Notes: a model not told the origin generated them from the sequence alone. Shown: positions 1-8,695, counted from the stretch's first letter. The stretch is DNA of 64,000 nucleotides from Micromonospora sp. FIMYZ51 (GCF_038246755.1 NZ_CP134706.1:62001-126000), one strand, 5' to 3'. Translations and numbers: made by a program.

Positions 1-133
1 ATTGGTCGGCTGGTTCTGCCGGTCTTTCTGCCGGTGGTGTCACGCTCGGCTGGCTGGCCGGACACCGAGAGTTCCGGGCGTGGTCGCCGGAAATCCTCCG
101 GGGCAATGCTCCGATCCCCTGCGGCGGGCGGCC

Positions 134-634
134 TCAGCAGGCGTCCGACGTGTTGTCGGTGTCACCGTTGCTGCCCGCCGTGGCGCAGGGATTCACCGCG
201 TCGCGTACCTGGCGTAGGCCGTCGAGCACGGCCTCCAGCGCGGGTGGTTCGAGCTGGCCGGTGAACCAGTCCTCGATGAGTTGGAGGTGGCCGGGCAGGC
301 ACTCGTCGAGTCGGGTCAGGCCGGAGGGCGTGACGACCGCGAACGAACTGCGCCGGTCGGAGGGGCAGGCGCGGCGCACGATCAGGCCACCGCGTTCCAT
401 CCGGTCCACCACTCGGGTGACACCGCTTGTGGAAAGGGAGGTCTGGGCGGCGAGGTCGGTCATCCGGAGTTGGTTGCCGGGTGATCTGGCGAGGCGGGTC
501 AACACTTCGAACTCGACCGATGACAGGCCGTGCTCGTCGAGCTGGGCGGCGAACCTCGCAGACAGCCCGGCGTGCACCTCGAAGAGCAGGCCGACGGCGG
601 TGATCCGAGGGTCGTCGAACACATTCGGGTTCAC
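134..634 (-). CDS. MarR family transcriptional regulator
   Basis: This 166-residue protein has the size and layout of a MarR-type winged-helix repressor that binds DNA as a dimer. Residues about 30-105 hold the winged helix: a recognition region around LSTSGVTRVVDRM is followed by a wing with the family-typical pattern DRRSSFAVVT. The N- and C-terminal helices would form the dimer interface. The ATG at 634 is divergent from the YceI gene, and the shared interval of about 100 bp is the natural place for its operator, so autoregulation and control of the YceI gene are likely (inference). The ligand cannot be read from the sequence. The first 133 bases of the window, downstream of this gene, hold no gene that I can support. 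Confidence 0.9.
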   Translation of the reverse strand: MNPNVFDDPRITAVGLLFEVHAGLSARFAAQLDEHGLSSVEFEVLTRLARSPGNQLRMTDLAAQTSLSTSGVTRVVDRMERGGLIVRRACPSDRRSSFAVVTPSGLTRLDECLPGHLQLIEDWFTGQLEPPALEAVLDGLRQVRDAVNPCATAGSNGDTDNTSDAC

Positions 635-653
635 CAGGTCATCCTACCAGTAC

Positions 654-684
654 TTGACACGGGGAATATTGTCGCAGCTATAGT
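654..684 (+). promoter_or_regulatory. Candidate promoter of the YceI gene, possible MarR operator
   Basis: A TTGACA hexamer (654-659) and TATAGT (679-684) are separated by 19 bases, slightly longer than the usual 17-18, upstream of the YceI start. The second hexamer lies in a weak inverted repeat (CAGC at 675-678, GCTG at 686-689), a plausible site for the divergently encoded MarR protein. The boxes are seen; their function is inferred. Confidence 0.45.
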
Positions 685-735
685 TGCTGACGCAGCCGTT
701 GGGCTAACAAACAATCTCCCGGAGGGCAGTCTCTC

Positions 736-1317
736 ATGACCAGCAGCACCGAGTCGGTTACCCGCGACTGGAACGGCCTCACCATCCCGGCGGCCGGCAC
801 CTATCTGCTGGACGCGGCGCACAAGCGGGTCGGGTTCGTCGCCCGGCACATGATGGTGAGCAAGGTACGCGGTGAGTTCGCCGACGCCAGCGCGACCATC
901 ACCATCGCCGAGGAGCCCCTTGAGTCCTCGGTCACGGCCACCATTCAGGCCGCCAGCATCAACACCGCGCAGGCCGACCGGGACGCGCACCTGCGCAGCC
1001 CGGAGTTCCTCGACGTGGAGAAGTTCGCCACCCTGGAGTACCGCAGCACCGGGGTGAAGTCCCACGAGGGCAACGAGTTCGTCCTCGCCGGTGAGCTGAC
1101 GATCAAGGACGTGACCCGTCCGGTCGACCTGAAGGTCGAGTTCGAGGGCGTCGGGCGCAGCCCGTTCGGCCAGGACATCTTCGGGTTTTCCGCGTCCACC
1201 GAGATCGATCGCGAGGAGTTCGGCCTGACCTGGAACGTCGCCCTGGAGTCGGGCGGTGTCCTGGTGGGCAAGAAGGTCAAGATCGAGATCGAGGGTGAGG
1301 CTATCCGCCAGGCCTGA
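736..1317 (+). CDS. YceI family lipid-binding-like protein
   Basis: This 193-residue protein matches the YceI family, whose members fold as an extended lipocalin-like beta barrel and bind polyisoprenoid or similar hydrophobic molecules. Family features are the opening stretch GTYLLDAAHKRVGFVARHM, the central DRDAHLRSPEFLDVEKF and the closing strands FGFSASTEIDREEFGLTW. No signal peptide is visible, so unlike the periplasmic E. coli protein it is probably cytoplasmic, as is common in actinobacteria. The ATG at 736 follows GGAGG at 720-724. The gene is divergent from the MarR regulator and ends in a strong hairpin. A role in organic peroxide or solvent stress under MarR control would be reasonable but is inference. 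Confidence 0.92.
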   Translation: MTSSTESVTRDWNGLTIPAAGTYLLDAAHKRVGFVARHMMVSKVRGEFADASATITIAEEPLESSVTATIQAASINTAQADRDAHLRSPEFLDVEKFATLEYRSTGVKSHEGNEFVLAGELTIKDVTRPVDLKVEFEGVGRSPFGQDIFGFSASTEIDREEFGLTWNVALESGGVLVGKKVKIEIEGEAIRQA

Positions 1318-1331
1318 TCTCCGTACGCCCC

Positions 1332-1364
1332 GACCGGCCCGCGCTCGCACCGCGCGGGCCGGTC
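1332..1364 (+). terminator. Intrinsic terminator after the YceI gene
   Basis: Two perfectly complementary 12-base arms (1332-1343 and 1353-1364) flank a 9-base loop, starting 15 bases after the YceI stop codon. There is no U tract, as is common for actinobacterial terminators. Confidence 0.75.
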
Positions 1365-1378
1365 GGCTGTGCTTCGGG

Positions 1379-1494
1379 CCGGCATCGTGCTTCCGGCCGA
1401 CGCGGCCGGCATTATCGTGCTTCCGGCCGGCGCGGGCCGGCATCGTGCTTCCGGCCGACGCAGCCGGCATTATCGTGCTCCGGCCGGTGCCTGC
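1379..1494. repeat. Two-copy 58-bp tandem repeat in a 485-bp gene-free stretch
   Basis: A 58-bp unit beginning CCGGCATCGTGCTTCCGG is present at 1379 and again at 1437 with few differences. Each unit is itself two related halves of about 29 bp (CATCGTGCTTCCGGCCG and CATTATCGTGCTTCCGG). The gene-free stretch 1318-1802 otherwise contains only the YceI terminator and the leader of the next gene; no convincing coding frame is visible. Confidence 0.8.
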
Positions 1495-1802
1495 CGGTCG
1501 GCTGTGCTCCGACCGCGCCGGGTACTCCCGGCGGTTGCCGGCCGGCTCGGGGCTGGCGATGCGATGCGAATTGTCACAGGTTGTTCGCCGGTCGATCCGC
1601 TGGCCACCCTGCCGGCTGGGTAGAGATTCCGACGGAGGTGCTCCGACCCCTGGTCACGTCGGTGGTTCCGTCCGCACCGGGCGGGTGGACTGCGACAACG
1701 GGCCGATCTTGGCCCGACCGGGCCGGGCGCCTGCACCGAGTATGGTTCACGAAGCGCTGCGGAGCGGGTACCGTTCCGTCGCGTCGCGCGCCGGGAGGAA
1801 AC

Positions 1803-3281
1803 ATGGGCAGGGACGTCGACCGAGCCGCCTTCTCCCGGGAGGACCGGGTCCGATACCGGCAGAAGGTCCGCCGCTGTCTGGACGTTTTCGCGTTGATGCT
1901 CGACGACTTCGGGTTCGACGCCGACCGGCCGATGACCGGGTTGGAGATCGAGCTCAACCTGGTGGACCCGAACGCCGAGCCCGCGATGCGCAACGACGAG
2001 ATTCTCGCGGCCATCGCCGACCCGCTGTTCCAGACCGAGTTGGGACGCTTCAACCTGGAGTTGAACGCGAACCCGCGACTGATCGAGGGCAAGGGATTCG
2101 CCGACTACGAGCGTGATCTGAGCGGCAGCCTGAGCCGGGCGAACGACCGGGCGGCCCAATCGGACACCCGGATCGTCCTGGTCGGCATCCTGCCCACGCT
2201 TACCGAACGGCATCTGGTGGCGGAGAACCTCTCCACCAACGAGCGGTACCGGGTGCTCAACGACCAGATCGTCGGTGCCCGGGGCGAGGACATCGAACTC
2301 GACATCCGGGGCGTCGAGCGGCTGCGTACGCACACCGACTCGATCGCGCCGGAGGCGGCGTGCACCAGCCTCCAGTTCCACCTCCAGGTCGCGCCGGACA
2401 GCTTCGCGGACTACTGGAACGCCTCACAGGCGATCGCGGCGGCCCAGGTGGCGGTGGGCGCCAACTCGCCTTTCCTGTACGGGCGGCAGCTCTGGGCGGA
2501 AACCCGGATCGCCCTGTTCGAGCAGGCCACCGACACCCGACCGGACGAGTTGAAGGCCCAGGGCGTACGCCCCCGGGTGTGGTTCGGTGAGCGCTGGATC
2601 ACCTCGATCTTCGACCTCTTCGAGGAGAACGTCCGCTACTTTCCGCCGCTGCTGCCGATCTGCGAGACCGAGGACCCGGTGCAGGTGCTGCACGCCGGTG
2701 GCGTACCGGAGTTGGCCGAGCTGCGACTGCACAACGGCACGGTCTACCGGTGGAACCGACCGGTCTACGACATCATGGACGGCCGCCCGCACCTGCGGGT
2801 GGAGAACCGGGTGCTACCGGCCGGACCGACCGTTGTCGACATGCTGGCCAACGCCGCCTTCTACTTCGGGCTGGTGCGAGGGCTGGCCGAGGCCGACCGA
2901 CCGATCTGGAGCCAGCTCACCTTCAGCTCGGCCGAGGAGAACTTCCACGCCGCCGCCCGACGCGGAATGGATGCCATCCTGCACTGGCCACGGCTGGGCG
3001 AGGTGCCGGTGACCAAGCTGGTGCTCGACGTGCTGCTGCCGATCGCCTCGGCCGGGCTCGACGGCTTCGGGGTGGCACCGGCCGAGCGCGATCGCCTGCT
3101 CGGCATCATCGAGCAGCGTTGCCGTACCGGCCGTAACGGGGCAGCCTGGCAGACCCTCACGGTCTGGGCCGCCGAGCGGCACCGGAATCTGGACCGCCAC
3201 GCGGCACTGCGCCACATGTTGCAGCGCTACGCGGAGTTGCAGCGCACCAACGAGCCGGTGCACAGCTGGCCGATCGACTGA
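1803..3281 (+). CDS. Glutamate-cysteine ligase family protein
   Basis: This 492-residue protein belongs to the carboxylate-amine ligase (GCS) group that joins an amino acid to the gamma-carboxyl of glutamate using ATP. The metal and substrate motif TGLEIELNLV lies near residues 45-54, followed by ELGRFNLELNANPR, both typical of the family. Actinobacteria make mycothiol rather than glutathione, so the product may be gamma-glutamylcysteine for another pathway or a different gamma-glutamyl amide; substrate cannot be assigned. I chose the ATG at 1803 because GGGAGGAA lies 3-10 bases upstream; the frame stays open to 1581, but that extension does not look coding. The gene converges on the next one with 22 bases between stop codons. 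Confidence 0.85.
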   Translation: MGRDVDRAAFSREDRVRYRQKVRRCLDVFALMLDDFGFDADRPMTGLEIELNLVDPNAEPAMRNDEILAAIADPLFQTELGRFNLELNANPRLIEGKGFADYERDLSGSLSRANDRAAQSDTRIVLVGILPTLTERHLVAENLSTNERYRVLNDQIVGARGEDIELDIRGVERLRTHTDSIAPEAACTSLQFHLQVAPDSFADYWNASQAIAAAQVAVGANSPFLYGRQLWAETRIALFEQATDTRPDELKAQGVRPRVWFGERWITSIFDLFEENVRYFPPLLPICETEDPVQVLHAGGVPELAELRLHNGTVYRWNRPVYDIMDGRPHLRVENRVLPAGPTVVDMLANAAFYFGLVRGLAEADRPIWSQLTFSSAEENFHAAARRGMDAILHWPRLGEVPVTKLVLDVLLPIASAGLDGFGVAPAERDRLLGIIEQRCRTGRNGAAWQTLTVWAAERHRNLDRHAALRHMLQRYAELQRTNEPVHSWPID

Positions 3282-3303
3282 CTGGCCACCGGCGAGGGAT
3301 GCG

Positions 3304-4815
3304 TCAGCGCGGCTTACGTGGAGTCCGGCTCCGGCGACCCGTTCCCGCGCCATCGGTCCCGGTACCGCCCCCGGCACCTCCGGACGGACCATCGGCCTCG
3401 GGGCCGTGAGATGGAACGTCGGCCTCGGGGCCGTGAGGCGGAACGTCGGCCTCGGGGCCTTCGGGCGTGGTGCCGGTGGGCGGGGATGCTGGGACGCTCC
3501 GACCCGCCCTGCCGCCGGTGCTCGTGCCACCGCGCCCGCTCGTGCCGCCGGCTCCGCTCGTGCCACCGGGCCCACCAGCTCCGCTCGTGCCGCTGGCTCC
3601 GCTCGTGCCACCGCGCCCGCTCGTGCCACCGCGCCCGCTCGTGCCGCTGGCTCCGCTCGTGCCGCTGGCGGTCGTCGGGGCGGTGGGCGTCGTCGGGTCG
3701 CTGCCTGCCGTGCCGCCCGGAGCGCTGCCGGCCAGGTCGTCGGAGCCAGCCCGCTGCCGAGGCACCGTGGCGGTGGGTACCGGGTCAGCCGTGGCGGTGG
3801 GTACCGGGTCGGTCGGAGCGGTGGCTCCGCCGCCGGTCGGTTTACTGGCCGCCCGCCGGGCCGCCCGCTGCGCGAGCGCCGCGACCAGGACGGAACCGCC
3901 GACGCCGACGATCACCGCGTACGGGGCGATGAGGTGGGCGGACACCTGCTCCGGGCTGATCGCGGTCAACCTTGGCACGGCCAGGAAGTACGCGACCGCG
4001 ACCAGCAACGGACCGGCCGCGCCCGAGGCGGTGGCACCGACCCGACGATCCGCCTCGCGGACCCCCCGCCGGGCGGCCAGCGTTCCGATCAGCAGGGCCG
4101 ACCCGAGCGAGAGGACCGCCCCGGGCCAGTAGAAGTAGTCCCGGATCCAGAACTGGTCGCTGCCGGAGCTGAGTTGCCAGATGCCGAGCTGCGCGGTGGT
4201 CAGTCCACGACCGGCGAGCACCGAGTCGACCACCGCGACCACCGCGAGCAGCCACAACCAGCAAGCGGTGGCGATGACGTTGGTGGCCGCCGCCCGGCAA
4301 CGCAACGCCCAGTGTGCGACAAGCGCACCGATCAGTACGCCGAGTGCCGCGTACCCGGCGGCCATGTCCCGGGGCGACGGAGTGTCCGGCACCACCGCAA
4401 CCCGTGCCGGTACGGCGACCAGCAGCACCGTGATCAGGGCACCCAGCGCGGCGGCCCCGGACAGGGCGCTCCACCACAGGCCGTCCCTGCCCCGCTGGCC
4501 GGCCGCACCGGGTGGATCGTCGGCAGGATGCGCCGGCGTACTCGGCACGGTGGCGGTGCGGCGGAGATCCTCGGTGGCGGTCGAGCGGCGATCATGCAAC
4601 CGCTGGGCGCAGACCGCACCGAAGATGGTCGAGGTGGCGGCGATCCAGGTGGCCCAGATCAGGCTGGCCGCCCAGGCCGCCGTGCTGGCGGTCGTCTCGG
4701 CCGGCGCCCAGTTGAGGATGCCCAGGCCGTACCCGAAGCCCAGTTGCGCCGCCCCGGCACCGGCGGCCACGCCGGCCGCCGTGGCGATCGATCCTCCCCA
4801 GCCCACTCTGGCCAT
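3304..4815 (-). CDS. Multi-pass membrane protein with repetitive Gly/Thr/Ser/Pro tail
   Basis: I do not recognise a family for this 503-residue protein. The first ~310 residues hold about seven or eight hydrophobic segments, for example AALGALITVLLVAVPARVAVV and VIVGVGGSVLVAALA. The last ~180 residues are low complexity, with repeats of the type TSGRGG/TSGASG around residues 375-420 and a three-fold GPEADVP motif near 445-475. The tail ends in a basic cluster. The layout suggests an integral membrane protein with a long disordered extension. Its start lies 122 bases from the divergent PASTA gene, so the two may share a regulatory region. Confidence 0.72.
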   Translation of the reverse strand: MARVGWGGSIATAAGVAAGAGAAQLGFGYGLGILNWAPAETTASTAAWAASLIWATWIAATSTIFGAVCAQRLHDRRSTATEDLRRTATVPSTPAHPADDPPGAAGQRGRDGLWWSALSGAAALGALITVLLVAVPARVAVVPDTPSPRDMAAGYAALGVLIGALVAHWALRCRAAATNVIATACWLWLLAVVAVVDSVLAGRGLTTAQLGIWQLSSGSDQFWIRDYFYWPGAVLSLGSALLIGTLAARRGVREADRRVGATASGAAGPLLVAVAYFLAVPRLTAISPEQVSAHLIAPYAVIVGVGGSVLVAALAQRAARRAASKPTGGGATAPTDPVPTATADPVPTATVPRQRAGSDDLAGSAPGGTAGSDPTTPTAPTTASGTSGASGTSGRGGTSGRGGTSGASGTSGAGGPGGTSGAGGTSGRGGTSTGGRAGRSVPASPPTGTTPEGPEADVPPHGPEADVPSHGPEADGPSGGAGGGTGTDGAGTGRRSRTPRKPR

Positions 4816-4937
4816 GCGGGGGAGCGTAACGTCCTGTGGTCGGTGCGGCGAGTCGTACGCGGTACCAGGCGATGGATGGTGACGGAAAGTGTTTGGCGTC
4901 GACGGGTACGGTCGCCGGTGACAGGGCGGTGGGCGGG

Positions 4938-5594
4938 ATGACGGACGGGACCATGGACGGGCGGCCGGGGCGCGGTGACGGCGGCCCGGATCGCACGCTT
5001 ATCGTCGGCGGCAGCCTCGCGGCTCTGCTGCTCGCGGTCATCGGGGCGGCCGGCGGCTGGGTGTTGGCCGGCGACCAGCGACCGCCGACGACTGCCGTAC
5101 CGGCCGATGCGGCCGGCAGCCGCACCCCCAGCCCTCAGCCGACCAAGTCGCCACCGCGGGCCCGGCCGACCTCGGCTGCCCCGCCGAGCAGTGCCGCGCC
5201 GACCCGGTCGGCCGGGCTCACCGTGCCGGACCTGGTTGGGATGGACTTCGAGGAGGCCCGGGAGGAACTGCGTGACCGGGGACTGGGCTGGCAGTTCGTC
5301 TTCGGCAGTGGAGACAGTTCCAGCGTGCGGAGCACCAACCCGGCGGCGGGTACGCCGGTGAAGCGCGGTATCACCGTTGTGATCAATGTGGCCGGGCAGG
5401 CACCGCCGAACGAGGTGCCGGATCTGCTCGGGGAGAAGTGCCGGGATGCCGGCGACGAGCTGGTCGACGACGGTTTCTCGCCTCGCTACCCGACCGGGCG
5501 ATCCGGCACGGTGACCGCCCAGGACCCGGTTGGCGGCACCGTCCTGCGGTGGAACGACATCGTCGCCATCTCCTGCGGCACCCCCGGGGCCTGA
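4938..5594 (+). CDS. PASTA domain membrane protein (kinase-free)
   Basis: This 218-residue protein has a short cytoplasmic N-terminus, one membrane helix (about residues 22-44), a Pro/Ser/Thr-rich linker and two PASTA-like domains in its outer half: one starts at LTVPDLVGMDFEEAREEL and the other at NEVPDLLGEKCRDAGDEL. PASTA domains of PknB-type kinases and penicillin-binding proteins sense muropeptides or cell wall precursors; here no kinase or transpeptidase domain is attached. The second domain has cysteines (GEKCRDAG, AISCGTP) that could pair outside the cell. The frame is open from 4836, but the ATG at 4938 gives a normal membrane-anchor start. A second PASTA gene follows directly. Confidence 0.82.
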   Translation: MTDGTMDGRPGRGDGGPDRTLIVGGSLAALLLAVIGAAGGWVLAGDQRPPTTAVPADAAGSRTPSPQPTKSPPRARPTSAAPPSSAAPTRSAGLTVPDLVGMDFEEAREELRDRGLGWQFVFGSGDSSSVRSTNPAAGTPVKRGITVVINVAGQAPPNEVPDLLGEKCRDAGDELVDDGFSPRYPTGRSGTVTAQDPVGGTVLRWNDIVAISCGTPGA

Positions 5595-5597
5595 GGC

Positions 5598-5623
5598 GAA
5601 GGTGCCCTTTCGGGGGCACTTTC
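5598..5623 (+). terminator. Short hairpin after the first PASTA gene
   Basis: Arms of about ten bases around GTGCCC and GGGCAC, with one G-T pair, close a small loop just after the stop codon at 5594 and run into TTTC. It could terminate transcription or attenuate it before the second PASTA gene. Confidence 0.5.
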
Positions 5624-5748
5624 GTCCAAACATCTCTGCTCAGCTGACACGCACGGTGGTGCGATGGTGCGCGGCGGTGGGGCGGGTAACCAGTAGGTTG
5701 GCGTCAAGGGCCTCGATGCCCGCCCGGGCTGGCGGAAGGGGACGTGCG

Positions 5749-6459
5749 ATGAGCGACGACCGCCAGGAGCCGCCCGACGACCAGACCCGCCCGATGCCAT
5801 CGGCGGCTGCCGGTGACCCCGACCAGACGGCCCCGTTCGGGCGTACGCCCGAGGAGACCGCGCCGTTGCCGCCAGCGCAGCGGTCGGAGCCGGCGTGGTC
5901 CGGGCGTGCGGAGGTGCCGGCGGTCCGGCCGGGCGACGATCGGGAACCGGCGGGCGGTGACTGGTACGGCGACGAGCCGGCCCGCCCCTGGTGGCTGCCG
6001 ATCCTCTGGGGGGTTCTCCTGTTGCTCCTGCTCGGCGTGATCGGGGTGGGGGTGTGGCTGGCGCGGCAGGCCGTGGAGGACGATGGGCCAGCGCCGCAGC
6101 CACCGCAAGCGACCACAGCCGCCCCGCCGACCACCCGGTCGGCCTCGCCCACTCCGTCGTCGTCGCCCTCGCCGACGGCCAGCCCCACTCCGGTTGAGCT
6201 GCCGATGCCGCCGCTGGTCGGCAGTTCGGAGGCGGCGGCCCGGGCGGTGCTGGATCGGCTCGGTCTCGACCATCGGGTGGAGTACCGCCGGTCGGATCAG
6301 CCGGCGGGCACGGTCATCGCCACCGATCCGGAGGAGGGTGAGCTGGTCGAGGTGGGCGACGAGGTCACGCTTGTGGTCGCCCAAACCAGCCCGAGCCCGT
6401 CGCCGACGACCGGTCCGCCGACCACCGAACCGACCGGCACGCCGAGCCCCACCGGTTGA
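5749..6459 (+). CDS. PASTA domain membrane protein (kinase-free), second copy
   Basis: This 236-residue protein has an acidic, Pro-rich cytoplasmic region of about 80 residues, one membrane helix (WWLPILWGVLLLLLLGVIGV), a Ser/Thr/Pro linker and a single PASTA domain that starts at LPMPPLVGSSEAAARAVL and ends near EVTLVVAQ. It closes with another Pro/Ser/Thr stretch. The ATG at 5749 is preceded by GGAAGGGGA at 5733-5741. Together with the gene before it this makes a tandem pair of kinase-free PASTA proteins about 16 kb from pknB. They could compete with PknB for cell wall ligands or act as wall-anchored scaffolds (inference). Confidence 0.82.
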   Translation: MSDDRQEPPDDQTRPMPSAAAGDPDQTAPFGRTPEETAPLPPAQRSEPAWSGRAEVPAVRPGDDREPAGGDWYGDEPARPWWLPILWGVLLLLLLGVIGVGVWLARQAVEDDGPAPQPPQATTAAPPTTRSASPTPSSSPSPTASPTPVELPMPPLVGSSEAAARAVLDRLGLDHRVEYRRSDQPAGTVIATDPEEGELVEVGDEVTLVVAQTSPSPSPTTGPPTTEPTGTPSPTG

Positions 6460-6495
6460 CCTCGGCCGCTGCCTCGGGTTGTCGGCCCGGCCCAT

Positions 6496-6963
6496 TCACC
6501 ACATGCGGCGTCTGGTGCCGACGAGTCCCAGCCCGGCGAGCGAGATCGTCAATCCGAACAGGCCCGACCAGAAGAGCGAACGACTGAGTTCGTCGGCGCT
6601 GTGCGTACCGGTCGCGTGGCCGCGTCCGGTCGGTTCGTCACCGGGTGGGGCGGCGTCGCCGTATCCCGAGGCGTCGCCGGGCAGGCCGTCGCCGGGCAGG
6701 CCGTCGCCGGGCAGGCCGTCGCCGGGCTGGTGGGCCGGGGCGAAGTCGTCCCACGCGCCGCCTCGCCCGTCCGGTTCGAGTGGATCGCTCTCCACCACGG
6801 TGATCTCGGGAGCGGGCACCGGCTCGGCCAGCCGGGTGGACGACAGGGCTGGATCGCGGACCAGTACCACCAGGATGGTGGCACCGAGCAGTGCCAGGAG
6901 TCCGAAGGAGTGGACGATACGGGACCGATGGGGCCACCGTGCGGACAGATTGACCATGGCCAT
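6496..6963 (-). CDS. Two-helix membrane protein with GDGLP repeats
   Basis: I do not recognise a family. From the ATG at 6963 the protein has 155 residues: a basic N-terminus, a first membrane helix (FGLLALLGATILVVLV), an acidic outer region containing the pentapeptide GDGLP in tandem, and a second helix (FWSGLFGLTISLAGLGLVG) ending in RRR. Other in-frame starts lie at 7017 and 6957, and no ribosome binding site clearly decides between them. It converges on the PASTA gene with 36 bases between stop codons. Confidence 0.65.
   Translation of the reverse strand: MAMVNLSARWPHRSRIVHSFGLLALLGATILVVLVRDPALSSTRLAEPVPAPEITVVESDPLEPDGRGGAWDDFAPAHQPGDGLPGDGLPGDGLPGDASGYGDAAPPGDEPTGRGHATGTHSADELSRSLFWSGLFGLTISLAGLGLVGTRRRMW
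6676..6720. repeat. Three perfect 15-nt tandem repeats inside a coding region
   Basis: Three identical copies of GCCGGGCAGGCCGTC (6676-6720), followed by a partial fourth, encode the GDGLP repeats of the membrane protein on the minus strand. The unit length keeps the reading frame, so copy number can change without breaking the gene. Confidence 0.85.
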
Positions 6964-7053
6964 CCCAGGTTCGAGGTCCTGGAATGCGCGGGTGAAGACG
7001 TGCCGGGGCGGGCACACCGATTCTATGGCGCCGGTATGCCCGCCGGTGGCGGT

Positions 7054-7350
7054 TCAGGATGCTTGGGGCACCCTGATCGAGCCTCGGCCGGCCGGCCGGC
7101 GAGCCGAGCGCACGGCGTGCGGACGTGGCTGCCCGGCGGCTTGCAACTGCCGCAGCCCGGCCCGCTGAACGAAGATCGAGCGTCGGTTGACCGCGTCCCC
7201 CGCCGCGTTCAACTCGTAGCCTTCGAGCCAGACCCAGCCGTCGTAGGTCGGCCGGTCGAGCACCCGGATCACCCGGAACAGGATGGGTCTGCGGAACTGG
7301 ACACTCGCCGCGCGTGTCACGTGCAGTACGTCACCGGAGCGGGGAAGCAC
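7054..7350 (-). CDS. Small conserved protein of unknown function
   Basis: This 98-residue protein starts at GTG 7350, five bases after an AGGAG box; the frame extends upstream to 7596, but that part is Pro/Arg-rich and does not look coding. The core LPRSGDVLHVTRAASVQF, then FRVIRVLDRPTYDGWVWLEGYEL, resembles small conserved proteins I associate with Micromonosporaceae genomes, for which I know no function. The alternation of charged and aromatic residues suggests a compact beta-rich fold. There is no signal peptide or membrane segment. Confidence 0.65.
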   Translation of the reverse strand: MLPRSGDVLHVTRAASVQFRRPILFRVIRVLDRPTYDGWVWLEGYELNAAGDAVNRRSIFVQRAGLRQLQAAGQPRPHAVRSARRPAGRGSIRVPQAS

Positions 7351-7574
7351 ATGGGCTCCTGAGGAGGTTGGCCGGCGCAGGGGCCGGCAGGGTTGTCGGG
7401 GGGACGCCGGCGACGAGGTGGGTGTCTCGCGGACCGGTTGGTACGGCTGCCCGGCCGGCCCGGATCCGCTGGTGGCGTACCGGTGCTCGACCGCGTCGAC
7501 CGCCCCGTCTCGGTCGTGGTGATCACGTTGAGAGACAGAGCCGGGACGGTGCGTGACCCGGGTCATAGGACAGA

Positions 7575-7609
7575 TTGCATCAGGGGCGTACTTCATGCAA
7601 GTTGCAAGT
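7575..7609. promoter_or_regulatory. Repeat-rich operator-like site upstream of the DUF5753 regulator
   Basis: The gene-free stretch 7351-7813 (463 bp) separates two divergent genes. In it TTGCAT (7575-7580) and ATGCAA (7595-7600) form an inverted repeat, and the heptamer TGCAAGT occurs twice with no gap (7596-7609). This is the only clear structure in the interval and would suit a regulator's operator; nothing shows which protein binds it. Confidence 0.4.
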
Positions 7610-7813
7610 CGCTGTTTGCCGATACGTGAGCGGCTCGCGCGAAACGGCGCTTGAACGTGCTACCGCCCGGACGGCACACTGAGGGCCGGTTTCGCCCGTC
7701 GCGGCCGGGCCGAGGTCCGGAACCACCCCATGCCGCGAACGCCCGCCGCCCGATGGTCGCGCGCCCCAGGCGGGGTGGTGAGAACGGCGCGTCGAGGCGG
7801 GAGAGGTGACACC

Positions 7814-8695
7814 GTGAGCGAGCGGCGCAGCCCGACCATCCGGCGGCGCCGGCTCGGCGCAGAACTGCGCCGCCAGCGCGAAGCTGCCGGCATCACCATC
7901 GAGGCAGTCGCGGAGCAGCTGGAGTGCTCGGCGTCGAAGATCTCCCGGATCGAGACCGGCCACACCAGCGTGACCCCGCGCGACGTGCGGGACATGCTCC
8001 GGATCTACGGCGTGGTGGGTCCCGAGAGCGACGAGCTGGTGCAGATTGCCCGCGAGGCGCGACAGAAGGGTTGGTGGCACCCCTACAGCACGGTGCTGGT
8101 CGGTGCGTACGTGGGCCTGGAGGCGGCGGCCAGCTCGATCCGCGCGTACGAGCAGCAGGTCGTCCCGGGTCTGCTGGAGACCGAGGAGTACGCCAGCGCG
8201 ATGATCCGGGCCGCCCGCCCGGATTTCACCGCCGACCAGGTGCGGCAACGGGTGCGTGTCCGAATCGGCCGCCAGTCGTTGTTGACCCAGGATGATCCGG
8301 CCGATCTATGGGTGGTGCTCGATGAGGCGGTGATGTGCCGTCCGGTTGGCGGGGACGCGGTCATGCGTGACCAACTGCGCCGGCTGGTGGAGGTGGCCCA
8401 GTTGCCGAACGTGACGCTCCAGATCCTGCCGTTCGAGGTGGGGGCGCACGCCGGCATGGACGGCACCTTCACGATCCTCAGCTTCCCCGAACCCGGTGAT
8501 CCGGATGTCGTGTACGCGGAGAACGCCACGGGTGGGCTCTTCCTGGAGAAGAGCGACGAACTACAGAAGTACAGCTTCATCTTCGATCACATTCGAGCAG
8601 CGGCCATGCGTCCGGAGGAGTCCGTCGGGTACATCGCGAGACTGGCAGAGGAGCCGTTGTGGAAATGGCCGCGCAAGGATTCCGGGTCGACCTGA
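7814..8695 (+). CDS. XRE-type helix-turn-helix regulator with DUF5753 domain
   Basis: This 293-residue protein has an N-terminal helix-turn-helix (about residues 15-70, with AAGITIEAVAEQLECSASKI and SRIETGHTSVTPRDV) followed by the ligand-type DUF5753 domain that is abundant in Streptomyces and relatives. I chose GTG 7814, preceded by GGGAGAGG, over an in-frame ATG at 7730. In this family the regulator is usually encoded beside a small DUF397 protein, and that partner follows here with overlapping reading frames. Known examples affect development and antibiotic production; the target here is unknown. Confidence 0.9.
   Translation: MSERRSPTIRRRRLGAELRRQREAAGITIEAVAEQLECSASKISRIETGHTSVTPRDVRDMLRIYGVVGPESDELVQIAREARQKGWWHPYSTVLVGAYVGLEAAASSIRAYEQQVVPGLLETEEYASAMIRAARPDFTADQVRQRVRVRIGRQSLLTQDDPADLWVVLDEAVMCRPVGGDAVMRDQLRRLVEVAQLPNVTLQILPFEVGAHAGMDGTFTILSFPEPGDPDVVYAENATGGLFLEKSDELQKYSFIFDHIRAAAMRPEESVGYIARLAEEPLWKWPRKDSGST

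Noticed and set aside
1..133. Open frames at the window start that could be the end of an upstream gene
   Set aside because: None of the plus-strand frames stops before entering the MarR gene, and composition is not coding-like.
3318..4941. Long plus-strand frames opposite the 503-residue membrane protein
   Set aside because: Their Arg/Gly/Ala composition is typical of antisense to GC-rich repeats; the minus strand shows proper membrane helices.
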